Source of the DNA: Forficula auricularia
Taxonomy: Eukaryota > Arthropoda > Insecta > Dermaptera > Forficulidae
Direction of reading: 5' to 3'
Length of the DNA stretch: 64,000 nt
NCBI GenBank assembly: GCA_024734495.1
Contig: JALMQS010000066.1
Span: 5,175,490 to 5,239,489 of the forward strand
The translations under genes and the position numbers were made by a program. Numbering within the stretch: position 1 is the first letter of the stretch; the number at the start of each line of letters is the position of its first letter. Positions 32,409 through 44,195 of this stretch are shown here, in pieces. The notes under the pieces were generated by a model that did no database searches, had not been told where the DNA came from, and was given only the letters and a program-made list of their open reading frames with translations.

Positions 32409-33130
32409 CCTAAAAACTACCTCCCCCCCCCACCGCAACCTACTCTATGTTATCTTTTATTTATTTTTTTCTACCCCTTTGACCTCGGGAACTAAATGCC
32501 CATTTAGCCAGTATTTACATTCTGGTTCTAATATGAATACCTAGTTTAAAAATCTATAGCCAAATGAAAATTTTGCAATTGTATTTCATATATAAGTTAT
32601 ATAACAGAAAATAAAAGGAATATAGATTATATATTATAAAATAATAGGAGGGAAAAGATTATTGTAATTAATTCTTAAATACAAAAGTATCTTGCATTTG
32701 AGAATACATAAAAAAGGTTATAAAAATACAATCAAATCACTATATATAGTAATATGTATAATAAAACGGACTCATCATATGTTACTCGGTACGTCTGGGA
32801 GACAGGCCAAGTCCTTGTATTGAATTTATTATCTACCATATACTAATTATAATCGGTTTGCGCAATGACGCCGATGTAATTTTTTTAATTTTAAACCCCA
32901 CTAATGGTATATAAATAAAATTAGGATATTTGTATTATTATTTAAAACCCACTACAGAGAGCAGGGGCCGTAGCCCCTGACCAGAAAGATGCCCGCCAAA
33001 GGCGGACTTCGCAGTTGGTTATATATATATATTCGATTTATTTGATAAGAGATGGAAAGGCAGCCCAAGGATAGAGGAAAAACTACTCTCAAATAAAATA
33101 AATTTATTGGACATTCATTTTTTTCATCAC
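32409..33130. other. AT-rich DNA with a short GC-rich scrap
   Basis: GGGGCCGTAGCCCCTG and GCCCGCCAAAGGCGG (32960-33010) look like a worn Helitron-type 3' hairpin. Nothing else was recognised. Confidence 0.35.
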
Positions 33131-33133
33131 TCA

Positions 33134-33176
33134 AAAATCAACGTTTCAGAAGATTTTCTCTCCTTCTTCAGGGTTT
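33134..33176 (-). ncRNA. Hammerhead-like core, partly decayed
   Basis: CUGAAGA, GGAGA/UCUUCU helix II with a mismatch, GAAACGUU. Helix I (ACC ... GAU) pairs only at the first base. Confidence 0.45.
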
Positions 33177-33445
33177 AAAATGGGTAATTGAGGGAAAAAT
33201 ACAAGATATTTCTCCCTACTCTCCTCTAGCAATGCTCGAAATTTGTCCTTTCTCAATAGTCATGAATAGAATTTTTAAAGAATCGATTTTTTTTTTCTTT
33301 TCCTTAATCTCTCTGTTGAGAAAGGACAAATTTCAAGCACTGCTAGAAAAGAGAAGGAAGATACATATACATAATCAGTGGGCCCCCAAAAGTATAAAAA
33401 TTCAAAAACTAACCCTCCGACATGATTATATATAATTATATTAAA

Positions 33446-34367
33446 TCTATATATATATAATTAAGGTTTTGTCTGTACATTGGTCCAAATCACGCCAGAT
33501 TTTGGTTGCACAGGTTTCAAGCAAAGTTATGAGGGTCAACAAAATTCCTGTCTGTCTGTTTGTATGTTTCCGTGGGTTCCGCGAAAAGTTGCTCACGATT
33601 CACGTAAAAATGGCTGAAGGGATTATTATGAAATTTCATATTTATATCAGATGTCTTCTAACTTACGTTTTTAGCTATATAACGTTTTGATATTTTGACC
33701 CCAGAAGGGGGTTTGGGGGGCGCACGAATGAAAATGATCAAATAACTCCTAAACTATTAACCCTACCGCAAATTTTATGATAAACAAAGTTGTAGGGGAT
33801 GTGATTTCTGAAAACTTTTGTTTAAAAAAATTTCCCCAAAAAACCACCCAAAAAGGGGGGAAGAGTGAAAAAATGTAAATTCTTGCCCTTGGAGCAAACT
33901 CAACCAAATTTTGTATACATAATCTCTGGGCCTCTAGAGAGCTAGAAATGCAAAAACTAACCACCCAAAATAGGGGGAGGGTCAAAAAATGAAAATTCTT
34001 TCTCTTGGACCAAACTCAACCAAATTTTGTATACATAATCTCTGGGTCACTAGAAGGCTAGAAATGCAAAAACTGGGTGCGGTGGGTGGGTTCGGGGGTG
34101 GAATGGGGGTGGGGTGAGGAGTCAGGCAGAGTAGGGTGGGGTGCAGGGGTGGTGCGGGGTGGAGTCCAGAGGGCATAGCGGGGGTGGGGGTGCACGGGGT
34201 GGGTCCGATGGGGTGTGGGTGTGGGGCGGGGGTTGGGAACGGGTGCATGGTGCGGGGGTGCTGGATGGGTTTGGGGGGAGTGGGGGTGAGGAGGGTTCGA
34301 GGGCTGGGGCCCGGGGGCGTGCCCCCTGGCTAGCAAGAGGGCCGCCGAAGGCGGGCCTTGCAGCTAG
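33446..34367 (+). mobile_element. Non-autonomous Helitron, sister of the one at 10.2 kb
   Basis: Starts TCTATATATATATAATTAAG after host A and ends with hairpin GGCCGCCGAAGGCGGGCC, TTGCAGCTAG, then host T. Its last 300 bases are strongly G-rich (GGGGTGGG runs, 34080-34330). Long frames on both strands there are composition artefacts. Confidence 0.78.
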
Positions 34368-34369
34368 TA

Positions 34370-35230
34370 TTAAATATAAGTGAGGGGCCAGGTTGTATGG
34401 TAAAGTCAAGTGGATGGCCACATCAGAATACGTCAGCTTATTTTTTCCAAGTCGCAGTGGCGTAGCGAGGGGGGCAAGGGGTCTATCAACCGCAGAGGGG
34501 CAATAAAGTGTCGTGCCCCGGGAGTCAGTTACCATTTGTTCAAACAAATAATTATCATTAAAAAAATCTGAATTTTTGTAAGTGGTTCACTTCACTTTGT
34601 GAGCAGTTTATTTTATTTGAGAGAATTTTTTTAACTGTCCTTGAGCTGCCTTTCCATGGATTATCAATTAAAATTTCTACCAGTCTGTCTCTTTCCGAAG
34701 AGAAAATGTCTTCTGATATATTCGATTTACATTGAAAATTGCCCAGAGGCCCGATCTGGCGGAAATCCTTCTTTGGTTTATATGTTCCATAAGGAAATCA
34801 AGGTCAAGGTTTAATCTGAATCAGTGCAAATAAATGCCGGCAAATGTTTCAAGGAGAATATTTCAAAGGAAAGTCCCCAAAAAAGAATAATTAAGCTAGT
34901 GATTTTGAAAATATTTATTCCTAAATTTTATTAAAATAATAAATTATTGTTAGATTTATTTTTTATGGAAATTTTTTTCTTTTTTTTATGATAGAGATTT
35001 AGAAAGTTTAAAATCTAGATCAAGAGACTTTGAAATTGAATTTAAGTTAAAAAATAGTACAATATATTAAAGAGTAAGAAGTGAAAAATAAAAATAAAAA
35101 ATAAAAAAATACTTACTTTTAAATTTTTAAACTTGAATTAACATTCTAGTAAAGTCCCATTAAAAACAGATTAAGACATTGTCCATTATGCAAATAAAAT
35201 TCTTTTATTAGACAAAATAAACGTCAAATA
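34370..35230. other. Transposon end scraps, no gene
   Basis: 34375-34440 matches the left end of the TTTACCATACA element in antisense. GTGGCGTAGCGAGG (34448) is a typical TE-end scrap. The rest is AT-rich and unrecognised. Confidence 0.35.
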
Positions 35231-35237
35231 AAAACAT

Positions 35238-35477
35238 GTTTACTGAACGAAAATATGTTATACTTGGTACACCATGACATTTCAGCTACTCACTAAATCA
35301 GCTGATGTTGTCAAAGCACTAGAAAATCGAAAATGGATCGTTAAGTATAGAAGAGCATATGGCAATCTTGCAGAAACATTGCCATCTAGGAACCATAATG
35401 GAACTAAAACTAAATTGGAGGGATTTATAAATGGAGTTTTTACTTCAAATACCGATATTAGACCAGTAAATAGAGAA
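35238..35477 (+). pseudogene. Unrecognised coding-like fragment
   Basis: From 35274 a frame reads LLTKSADVVKALENRKWIVK, YRRAYGNLAETLPSRNHNGT and KTKLEGFINGVFTSN, with protein-like composition unlike the AT-rich noise around it. An upstream frame (MFTERKYVILGTP, from 35238) runs into it with a frame change at about 35275. Either this is a broken (retro)gene or an exon behind ACATTTCAG (35285) with donor CCA|GTAAAT (35465). I do not recognise the family. Confidence 0.35.
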
Positions 35478-35502
35478 TCCAATAATTTTTATAAAAATAA
35501 AA

Positions 35503-36416
35503 ACCGACTTCAAAAAAATTAAATGCAACAAATAAAATAATAATAATCATAAAATACACTAAAAGGTATAAAATAATTATCTTATTTAGTTACAATTAAA
35601 CGACGAAATATTAACATGAAATTACTTTTTTGAAGTCGGTGCCAAACAAACTATATAAGGGAGCGTACCCGCCAAACGCACTAAGTAAGATCCGTCGAGT
35701 GCGATTCATAAAATGTATATTTTTGGCACCGACTTCAAAAAGGGATTTCATATTAATATTTCGTCGTTTAGTTGTAACTAAATAAGATAATTATTTTATA
35801 CCTTTTAGTGTATTTTATTTGATTTTTAAGCTATTATTATTCTATTTGTTGCATTTAATTTTTTTGAAGTCGGTTTTATTTTTTTTTATAAAAATTATTT
35901 TTATTTTTCTCTTTTTAGTGATGTTATTAATAGTGACTTAATATAATACCTTGCATGCATCTCGTAAGAGAAAGCGTCGGGCGAACGAATCAGAAAATGA
36001 TAATAAAATTCAATTCATAAATATAGAAATTCTCTCGAAACGTTTACTGGTTTTAAATGAATGTTTTAAGATTTTTTTTATAAAATATTTTATTTATTAT
36101 AATTTCGATTATTTACTCATAAAAATTGGAGATTTACGTCATTGATCATATCTTCAGAACTTGACCAAATTAATATGGTACCACCCCTAAGCTACCCTCT
36201 TTCCAATAAAAAAAGAATCATTAAAATCGGTTCATAAACAAAGAAGTTATTCCTGAACAAACATCTCAACAAAGGTCGGGACCAATCGGAAGCTAGACTG
36301 AACCCAATGCAAAAAAATCATCAAAATCGGTTCACAATTGGAGGAGATATGAGGCAACATAGACACAAAAAAAAATCAGTCGAATAGAGAACCTCCTCCT
36401 TTTTTGAAGTCGGTTA
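35503..36416. mobile_element. GAAGTCGGTT palindromic element, copy 1
   Basis: ACCGACTTCAAAAA arms (35503-35640, 35722-35882) enclose TAAGATCCGTCGAGTGCGAT. A tail then ends GGAGGAGG-type sequence and TTTTTTGAAGTCGGTT. The tail is split by a 200-bp insertion (35942-36145) carrying a worn Penelope end (ATTCTCTCGAAACGTTTA). Confidence 0.6.
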
Positions 36417-36424
36417 AAAAGTGG

Positions 36425-38190
36425 TTCAGCTTACATTAATTTCGGCAAAAGATTTTTTTCTAGGATCGTTTGGTATAGTGTAGGTATGCCAAATCTAAGT
36501 TTGCGACCTCGAAAGTGTGGGAAACAAATTTTGGGGGCCGAAAACCCTCCTAATTTCCGGAATTTTTCCAGTTTTTTGCTTATAACTCGAAAACGGTCCA
36601 TATTTTGTAAATAACCGTCCTATAGTAAATTAAATTAGGACAAAATTTCACGTCGAGTAAAAAAAAATGAAAAATTGGTCCCGTAGTTCGATTTTTAATG
36701 GGGATCCAAAAAATATCTCCCCGGATCACTATTGAATACCTATCCCAAAAACTCGCACTTTTTTCGATTATTTCCCATTTTCACCATGGTGAAGGGGCAC
36801 GTTTTCGACAAAGACCACTCTATAGATTTTTAAACTCGATTAAATTTGCTACAAGTGAAACAAAGTTTCATCTTAATTGGATAATGATAACTTGTAACGC
36901 AATAAGGTTGAAGTTTTTCCATCATAAAATAAAAACCACTCATCCTAGAAACTTTATTTTTATTTCCTTGTCTAGGAAATTTTGTTGACTTGAACGTTTA
37001 CTTGAACCACTTTTTTGTTAAAACTCTTAAATTTATAGATATCCAGCTTTTTTCATGACAGGGAATGATCCATTGTTTCAAAAAACCTCAGTTTTTCCTT
37101 CATAAAATTTTTAAGAAAAATAAAACCGACTTCAAAAAATTAAATGCAACAAATAAAATACAGTAAAAGGTATAAAATAATTATTATCTTATTTAGTTAC
37201 AACTAAACTACGAAATATTAACATGAAATTACTTTTTGAAGTCGGTGCCAAACAAACTATACCTATAAGCGAGCGTACCCACCAAACGTACTAAGTAAGA
37301 TCCGTCGAGTGCGATTCATAAAAGGTATATGTTTGGCACCGACTTAAAAAAGTAATTTCATGTTATATTCGTAGTTTAGTTGTAACTAAATAAGATAATA
37401 ATTATTTTATACCTTTTAGTGTATTTTATTTGTTTCATTTAATTTTTTTGAAGTCGGTTTTATTTTTTTCTTAAATTTTTTATTTTTCTCTTTTTAGTGA
37501 TGTTATTAATAGTGATCCTATCATCAGAACTTGATCAAATTAATATTGCACCATCCCTAAGATAGTCCCTTTCCAATAAAAAAGAATCATCGAAATCGGT
37601 TCATAAACAAAGAAGTTAGTCCTGAACAAACCTAACAAAAAAGGTCTAATACCTATGAAAAAAATGGGACCAATCGGAAGGTAGACTGGACCCAATGCAA
37701 AATTTTTTTTCAAAATCGGTTCACAATTGGCGGAGATATGAGGTAACATAGGCACAAAAAAAAAAATCAGTCGAATAGAGAACCTCCTCCTTTTTTTGAA
37801 GTCTGTTAAAAATAAAAACCACTCATCCTAGAAACTTGATTTTGTCTCATTCTCTAGGAAATTTGGTAGGCTTGAACGTTTAGATTTATATATATTCAGC
37901 ATTTTCCATGACGCTTTTTAGGATTCGGATCATATCCTGTTCAAAAATGTAAAATATCTATAAATCTAAGAGTTTTATCAAAAAAGTAGTCCAAGTAAAC
38001 GTTAGAGTAAATAAAATTTCCTAGAGATAGAAATCAAGTTGCTAGGATGAGTGGTTTTCATTTTATAAAGGACTTTTTGCAAAATGCATTATCAAATTAA
38101 GATGAAACTTTGTTTCAATTATAGAAAATTTAATCTAATTTAAAAATGTATGGGGTGGTCTTTGTCGAAAACGTGGTCAAAATAGGAAAA
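36425..38190. mobile_element. Fold-back element split by a GAAGTCGGTT copy
   Basis: 36430-37120 and 37808-38190 are the two parts of a copy of the fold-back seen at 6.7-7.5 and 25 kb. The break after CATAAAAT is filled by the element at 37125-37808. Confidence 0.55.
37125..37808. mobile_element. GAAGTCGGTT palindromic element, copy 2
   Basis: Same layout as copy 1: inverted arms around TAAGATCCGTCGAGTGCGAT, then the tail ending TTTTTTTGAAGTCTGTT. Confidence 0.6.
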
Positions 38191-38449
38191 AATCTTATTA
38201 ACGCTTTTAATTATTTAATACTAAAATTATTTATTTTAAACTAATAATATGATAATATGCTCTGCCCTTCTTGGGTCCGTGATTGCCAGTTCAAGGCTTT
38301 TTGTATATAGGTAATATATCTTTTTACTTAAATTATTTATAATATTGCATTATAGTATATTTAAATATATTAACTTTTAATATACATATTAAAAGATATT
38401 CCAATACTGTCGACTGAATGGAATTGTTGAATTCATAACAAATACCTCT

Positions 38450-40065
38450 CGCTCACGCCGATGCTTCCAACCCAGCTTCCTGATAAAAAAACCAAAGAAT
38501 TATAAATAAGAAACAAATTTTACAAATCTATCTTATTTTATCGATTTAATATATCTGGTGGTTCACAATAACTTTTTAATATAAGAAAATAGCAGTTTGA
38601 TTAAGAATTTTGTAGTTTAAAAGAAATTGTATGAAAAGATTCAATTTCTTCTCTGCGAATCAACGGCAAAAAGTTTTATTTGTTTTCTCATTAGATAATT
38701 ATGCAAATCTATTGAAATTACATATCTATGTGTTATTTTCATTTCTCTTTTATATCAAATAATTATTATTAGGAAATTTGCATTTTAAAGGGTAGTTTAA
38801 TTGAAGACCCATTTGTAAAAACGCTAATAACTCAGTTGAAATTTCTTTTAAAAATATGAAATTAATAGATATTATAAAACAATTAATTATTAATAATTTA
38901 ATTCAATTTCGAACGAAATCGATTGAGTACTTTTTGAGAAAATAGTCAAAAACCCCAAAAACCGTCTATGAAAGGCCGTTTTAGAAACATTTTAAAATTC
39001 ACTTCCATGTCACAAGTCAATGTTTTGTTTCATATGACTTTCTAAACTTTTTCAAAGGCAGCTCATGCTTTCAAAAAACGTTGTTTCTTTGACGGTTCAG
39101 ATGGTTTTTGACCATTTTCTCATAAAGTACTGAATCGATTTTGTTCAAAATTAAATTAAATTATGAATAATTAATTGTTTTATAAGATCTATTAATTTTA
39201 TATTTTTAAAAAAAATTTCAATGGAGTTATTGGCGTTTTTTCAAATTAGACTTCAAATAAACTACTCTTTAAAATGGAAACTTTCTAATAATAATTATTT
39301 GATATAAAAGATAAATAAAAATAATACACAGATATGAAATTTCAATAGATTTGAATAAATGTCTAATGAGAAAAAAATAAAACTTTTTACCATTTCTAGT
39401 TGATTCGCTTTCGGAGAGAAGAAATTGAATCTTTTCATACAATTTCTTTTAAATTACAAAATTCTTAATCAAAATGCTATTCTCTTATATAATAAACATA
39501 CTGTGAACCTTTAGATAGATGAAATCGATAAAATAAGATCGTTTTCTTTCTCATTTATAATTTTTTTGGCCTATTTTATCAAGAGGCTGGGTCGCAAGTC
39601 ACTCGGCATCAGTGAGTGATTTGTTACGGTTTTTTAGCTTTTTACCATTTACTTAAAAACTAATCAATGAATTTCGTTCAAAATTGAACCTAATTAATAA
39701 TCGATTGTTTTATAATATTTATTAATTTTATATTTTTAAAAATTACTTCAAAGTAGTAATTAGGGTTTTTCAAATTAGACTTCAAATAAACTACCGTTTA
39801 AAATGCAAACTATTCTAATAAAACCTATTTGATATAAAAAATAAAGAAAACATTTCAATAGATTTAATTGAATATGTGATGAGGAAAAAATTAAAACCTT
39901 TTGGCATTTTTAGTGGACTCGCTGACCCAGTGAAGAAACTGAATGTTTTCAAAACATTTCATTTAAACTACAAAATTCTTAATTGAAATGCTATTTTTTT
40001 ATATTAAAATTAATACGCGTACCTTCACATAGATCAAATCGATTAAATAATTTCGGTTTCTTTCT
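38450..40065. repeat. Three-copy repeat, first copy inverted
   Basis: About 460-bp units at 38504-38960 (minus), 39100-39560 (plus) and 39645-40060 (plus) share GACTTCAAATAAACTAC, CAATAGATTTGAATA-type and GTAGTTTAAAAGAAAT-type blocks. Each unit ends, on its own strand, in a pyrimidine-rich stretch, an AG and a short GC-richer patch. Confidence 0.6.
39584..39611 (+). CDS. Candidate 28-nt exon of an unknown gene
   Basis: TATTTTATCAAG precedes AGGCTGGGTCGCAAGTCACT..., and CATCA|GTGAGTG is a strong donor. In the frame that stays open into the next two candidates it reads AGSQVTRHQ. The inverted copy has a matching patch (GAAGCTGGGTTGGAAGCATC then GTGAGCG). Not proven. Confidence 0.3.
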
Positions 40066-40068
40066 TAG

Positions 40069-40099
40069 GTGTCGAGAGAAGCTTCTCTCAAGACATTCG
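40069..40099 (+). CDS. Candidate 31-nt exon of an unknown gene
   Basis: Acceptor TTTCTTTCTTAG, donor ATTCG|GTAGGG. It joins the preceding and following candidates in phase and reads CREKLLSRHS. Confidence 0.3.
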
Positions 40100-40198
40100 G
40101 TAGGGAAATCTCATCTATTGAATTTTAAGTATTTTATTATAAATTCACTAAAAATTACTGGTACCATCTACTGTTTTGAACTAAATTAATCTTTTCAG

Positions 40199-40306
40199 AT
40201 ATTCAAATTTAATATGCCTATATACGAACGACTACAGCACTGGGCCTGGCAACTGGGCTCGCTGCTCCAGGAGATCAGGACAAGATCAGAAAAATTATTA
40301 TATTAG
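40199..40306 (+). CDS. Candidate terminal exon of an unknown gene
   Basis: After AATCTTTTCAG the frame reads IFKFNMPIYERLQHWAWQLG, SLLQEIRTRSEKLLY, then TAG (40304-40306); AATAAA follows at 40312. The GC content is clearly above the surroundings. The peptide looks like an amphipathic helix. No family recognised. Confidence 0.4.
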   Translation: MFKFNMPIYERLQHWAWQLGSLLQEIRTRSEKLLY

Positions 40307-40319
40307 TATCGAATAAATA

Positions 40320-41640
40320 ATTATATTTTTAAATAACATAATTGTTTAAGAGAATTGTATTAAAAAAGAAAACTAAGGATTTAATGGATTAATTTATATA
40401 ATACTATTGATTGTTTTATTATAAGATGAGAATTCAATGGTAAAGGGGCATCGGAAAATTTACTATACCAAACTTTTTAGCTTTAATATTTTTCTATACT
40501 ATACTTTGATTTATATTTGGCATCCTTGCAATGTCTTAGCTCTTAAGAAAGAAGATAATTCCATCCGCTTTTTTTCTTTTTTTTTTTAGTAATTTTCCTT
40601 GATAAGATTCTATGAAAGAATCCGTACATTCATTATGTAATTAAAAAATCTTATTACCCCTTATTATTCTAGAACAGCACTGCACTTTATTATTTTTCTA
40701 GACTATAACTGTATGTTTTGTTTTCAGTGTACATATTTTTATTCTCATTTAAATATGGACAATTTTAGTATAATTAACAAATAATAAATACGAAAAATTT
40801 GGGAAGCGTTGCCAGGTCGTGCAGTAGTTCTGACAGTGGTCAGTTTGACTGTATGTATCATTTATCTATGTTTCAAATTTCAAATTGGAGGAAAAATGAA
40901 ACTTTTTCAAGGATCGATGCGCAAATTCGGTTCGTTGAATTAGTAATTTGATGATAAATATCTGAATCTTATTTTCATTTCGATTTAACATTTTCTTACC
41001 CAGAGTTAATAGCCTATAATAATAATAATAGGAATTAAGAAATTATCTAATAGTCTGAATTAGGTTTGGATTGGTTTTTGGCATCCTTACAATGGCTTAG
41101 TTCTAAAGGAATAGAGATCATTCTATCTCCATCATTTTTATTCTTTTTCTTCGATCAGATACTAATGAAACAATCCCTCATTCGCTAATTTATTAAATAA
41201 TAAAAAGTGAAAACTTATTTACGTTAGAGACGAATTTATAATTAATTAATAATAAACGTAAATATAAACAAAATTGTTCATTTATGCCTATATTATAACA
41301 TTGATTTAATACCTGAATAATAAAATGATTTATTTATTTATTATTTTATTATTTATCTTTATTTATTTTTGAACCAGAAGCTCTAAAGTTTGAAAGCCCA
41401 AAATCTAATTAGTTCCTTGTATTGGAAAATCAAATATTTTAGCTCAAGAACGAAACTTTCTACGACTTTTCGTTCTTAAATTATCGTGGGTATCTGAATC
41501 CATACAAACAGACAAAAAAAATTCTCATTTTTCAATACAGTGTGTAAAAAGAAAAGAATGAAAAATTTTCCCTTGAATCCAATACTAGGCTAATAGAAGA
41601 AAAAAGAAAAAGACGTTCTGTTTGTTTCCAAAGCTCAATT
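40320..41640. other. AT-rich DNA, nothing recognised
   Basis: No coding frame or TE end could be supported. TTTTCAGTGTA (40722) resembles the end of the MITE at 31.5-32.4 kb. Confidence 0.35.
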
Positions 41641-41752
41641 TCTTGTTCTTTTTGTAACAACGTTTCCGCCCAATTTAGTTAGCTATCACAGTGAAGATTT
41701 CAACTTGTGAGCACCAAGGCAGTGATGATGGCCGAACTCGACAGTAACTTTG
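41640..41752 (+). other. Possible first exon (MMAELDSNF)
   Basis: GCTATCACAGTGAAG (near 41680) resembles an insect initiator. Then ATGATGGCCGAACTCGACAG codes MMAELDSNF before TTTG|GTACGA. The exon's continuation was not found. Confidence 0.2.
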
Positions 41753-41926
41753 GTACGAAAATGAAAATAAATTGATTTTTATTTCTTTATCATTATGGCT
41801 ACAAATAATCCCCTTTTCTTTATTTAAATCGAAAATTCAAAGATGAAGATTGAATGGAAGGCAGTCCAGGAATTAATAAAAAGATAATTTCCAATAAAAT
41901 AATATGTTTTCTTTTTACAGTTTTTC

Positions 41927-41970
41927 GGAACCGACGTTTTGGAGGATATTACCTCTTTCTTCAGGGTTCA
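41927..41970 (-). ncRNA. Hammerhead-like core with a broken catalytic base
   Basis: GAACC-CUGAAGA, GAGG/CCUC helix II, then AAAACGUC-GGUUC. Helix I (GAACC/GGUUC, 5 bp) is perfect, but the G of GAAA has become A, so cleavage should be lost. Confidence 0.55.
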
Positions 41971-42289
41971 AAAGGATCAACCCTTAAGGTAGTTCATTCA
42001 CAAATGCAAAAGTTCAAGAAGTCTTCGAAACTTGGAATATAAGTCATTAAAAGCTTAATAAACACACTGTTAAAATTTGAAGACGATTTACCTCACCAAA
42101 CATGAAATAATTGCAATTAAAAATGACATTTTTAACATAGGGTAGATAGGGAAAGGGTGGGGATATGATCATTATTTTATTTTATTTCATTGAAGGACTT
42201 TCACCATCTTGATGAAAAACTAATATTTGTTAGAATAATATATTCGGAGTAACTTAAAAAAAAATTGAAATTATTTACCTAGTAGTTTT

Positions 42290-42905
42290 GATAAAAAATA
42301 AAATAAACTGCAACGGATCGTTGCTAAACTTTATCCAAATTCATTTGAAATATTAATATGTTCTTGAGTAAAGTACATTAAAATATAATTTTACTAAAAA
42401 CTTTATTTAACCTTTTTTGTGGTCACCAAGGTACTTAATTAGGATATTAAATTTCATCAAAATTTGTTAAGTCATTTTCAAGATATTTAGAAAAAACTAA
42501 AAAAGTACTGAAATAAAGTACTAATGTTTGTGAGCCGATATGTACCAAAAACTAATCAGCGCTTCATTTTGTTAAACTAATTGTAGGTTTTCAATTTCAT
42601 TTCATTCGGCGCAAAGGTGTGGAAAAAATCGTGGACGAAAAAAACGATAACACACATACATACATACATACATCCATCCCCACGCACTTCCAAAAAAATG
42701 GCACTTTTTGGCCTCTCGACGAGATTCCAGGTAATTTTTGGCAAAACCGTCACGTGCTAAAATTCAATCTCATTGAATACTTCAGTTTGTGACCTTAATT
42801 GAGTCCATGGGTTCCGTAGTCTTTACCTGAGGACCCTTTGAAGTCGCGCTTGCCTCGAGAGCGATTCCAATACTTTCTCCCATGCTTCGCATTGGATAAA
42901 GTAAA
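42290..42905 (+). mobile_element. DNA element with ACTTTATCCAA ends, copy 1
   Basis: ACTTTATCCAAATTC near the left and GCTTCGCATTGGATAAAGT at the right are inverted. The body has a (CATA)n tract and TTGAGTCCATGGGTTCCGTA. Sister copies: 55.23-55.82 kb, partial at 21.8 and 63.8 kb. Confidence 0.6.
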
Positions 42906-43084
42906 AAAACATATTTGGGCGATTATTTTTAGTGGAGGGGATATAAGGACAATGGCTTGGAAACGATCCGGCTAGTATGTGTGTATCCATATAGAGATTT
43001 CGTAGTGTGAGTGGACAGTCACGTTAAAAAAGCATAACCTAAAATTTTAATACCGTTCATATGTATGGAGTGGTAGCGAGGCTA

Positions 43085-43165
43085 AAACTTTTTGTGTGGA
43101 TTGTCGCGAAAGATCTACCTTAAGAAGAGGGGAAGATCCTCCGAAACGTAAAATGAAAACCTTCT
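43085..43165 (+). repeat. Worn Penelope-like tail
   Basis: TTAAGAAGAGGGGAAGATCC then TCCGAAACGTAAAATG keeps helix II (GAGG/CCUC) and GAAACGU, but CUGA has changed to UUAA. Confidence 0.35.
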
Positions 43166-43499
43166 AATAAATATTTATTGGAAATAATCTTTTTACTAAT
43201 TTCTGTACTGACTTCTATTGAATCCTCGGAAATAAAATCAACCCGTCCTTCTTCGAAATAACGTCAAAAGTACCTACTAAAATTCAAATTTTTAATTTCA
43301 TTTAATTTTAATTTCAAATCGCTTTAAGTTATTTAAACTTCTAAAGATTTCAAATCTTTCCAAATTGTTTAATAATATCTTGAAATTAACAAAAAAAAAA
43401 TTATTTTAAATTTTTTAAGAAACGATTAATTCAGGACTGAAAATACATTTAAATTTTATCTAAAAATTAAAAAAATAATTCCTAACACCCTGCAATTCG

Positions 43500-43632
43500 A
43501 TTATAGCGCGAGCCATCTGCCGTCAATCAAGCGCACCACTGGTCTGATAACAATGTAACTGGTAATTGACTCCAGTTAGGACGCAGCCGTCGGGCAAAGA
43601 GGTATCTCCTTGCACTAACCATCTTAAAGGTG
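43500..43632 (+). promoter_or_regulatory. Possible non-coding first exon with strong donor
   Basis: A CpG-bearing patch (ATAGCGCGAGCC, GACGCAGCCGTCGGGC) ends CATCTTAAAG|GTGAGAATTT. No ATG-led frame crosses it, and no following exon was found. Confidence 0.25.
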
Positions 43633-43789
43633 AGAATTTAACAATTATTTTTTGATATTAACTATTTATTTATTAATATTCAATCATATTATATTATTGT
43701 CTAATGTTATATTGTATTTTTTGTGATTTTTCTCATTTTTATATTTTTTCCAATATGTAAAACTTTCATGAGTCAATCATTTCAATCAA

Positions 43790-43932
43790 TCACCTAGTAA
43801 CACAATGTTTCAAACTACATAGTAATTATATAGGCGCTAAATAGCTACTATATAGTTGTTTCAAACTATATAGTAACTGTATAGGCACTATATTGTTACT
43901 ATAGTTTGAAACATTGTGCTACTAGGGTCGGC
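43790..43932. mobile_element. Small fold-back with CCTAGTARCACAATG ends
   Basis: CCTAGTAACACAATGTTTCA at the left and its inverse with TGTGCTACTAGGG at the right; the centre repeats ACTATATAGTTGTTTC. An end of the same type lies at 1935-1975. Confidence 0.5.
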
Positions 43933-44195
43933 TTAGTTTCAAATCGATCTCGATCTCTCGATTTTTGGTTATGTTTCTAACAATTGCTGTTTATTATAGA
44001 GATCTCCCTGGTCCAGATCATCTTGATCTCAGGCCATTCAAGCATCTATAGCTTCCAAGGACTCTTTTTAAATATACTTAATTTTATCTGAATACTGTAC
44101 AAATTCTTTTAATTTGAATATATGATTTTTCTTAATTATTATGCAATCATTCATATTTGAATTTTTTTTTAATTAATTAATATTAGATAATAGAT

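Noticed and set aside
33982..34547. Pro/His-rich and Gly-rich frames on both strands
   Set aside because: Same G/C-biased Helitron sequence; no conserved domain.
38462..38497. Non-coding first exon of Gpr155 on the minus strand
   Set aside because: The patch is part of a three-copy repeat whose other copies lie on the plus strand, so a link to Gpr155 is unsupported.
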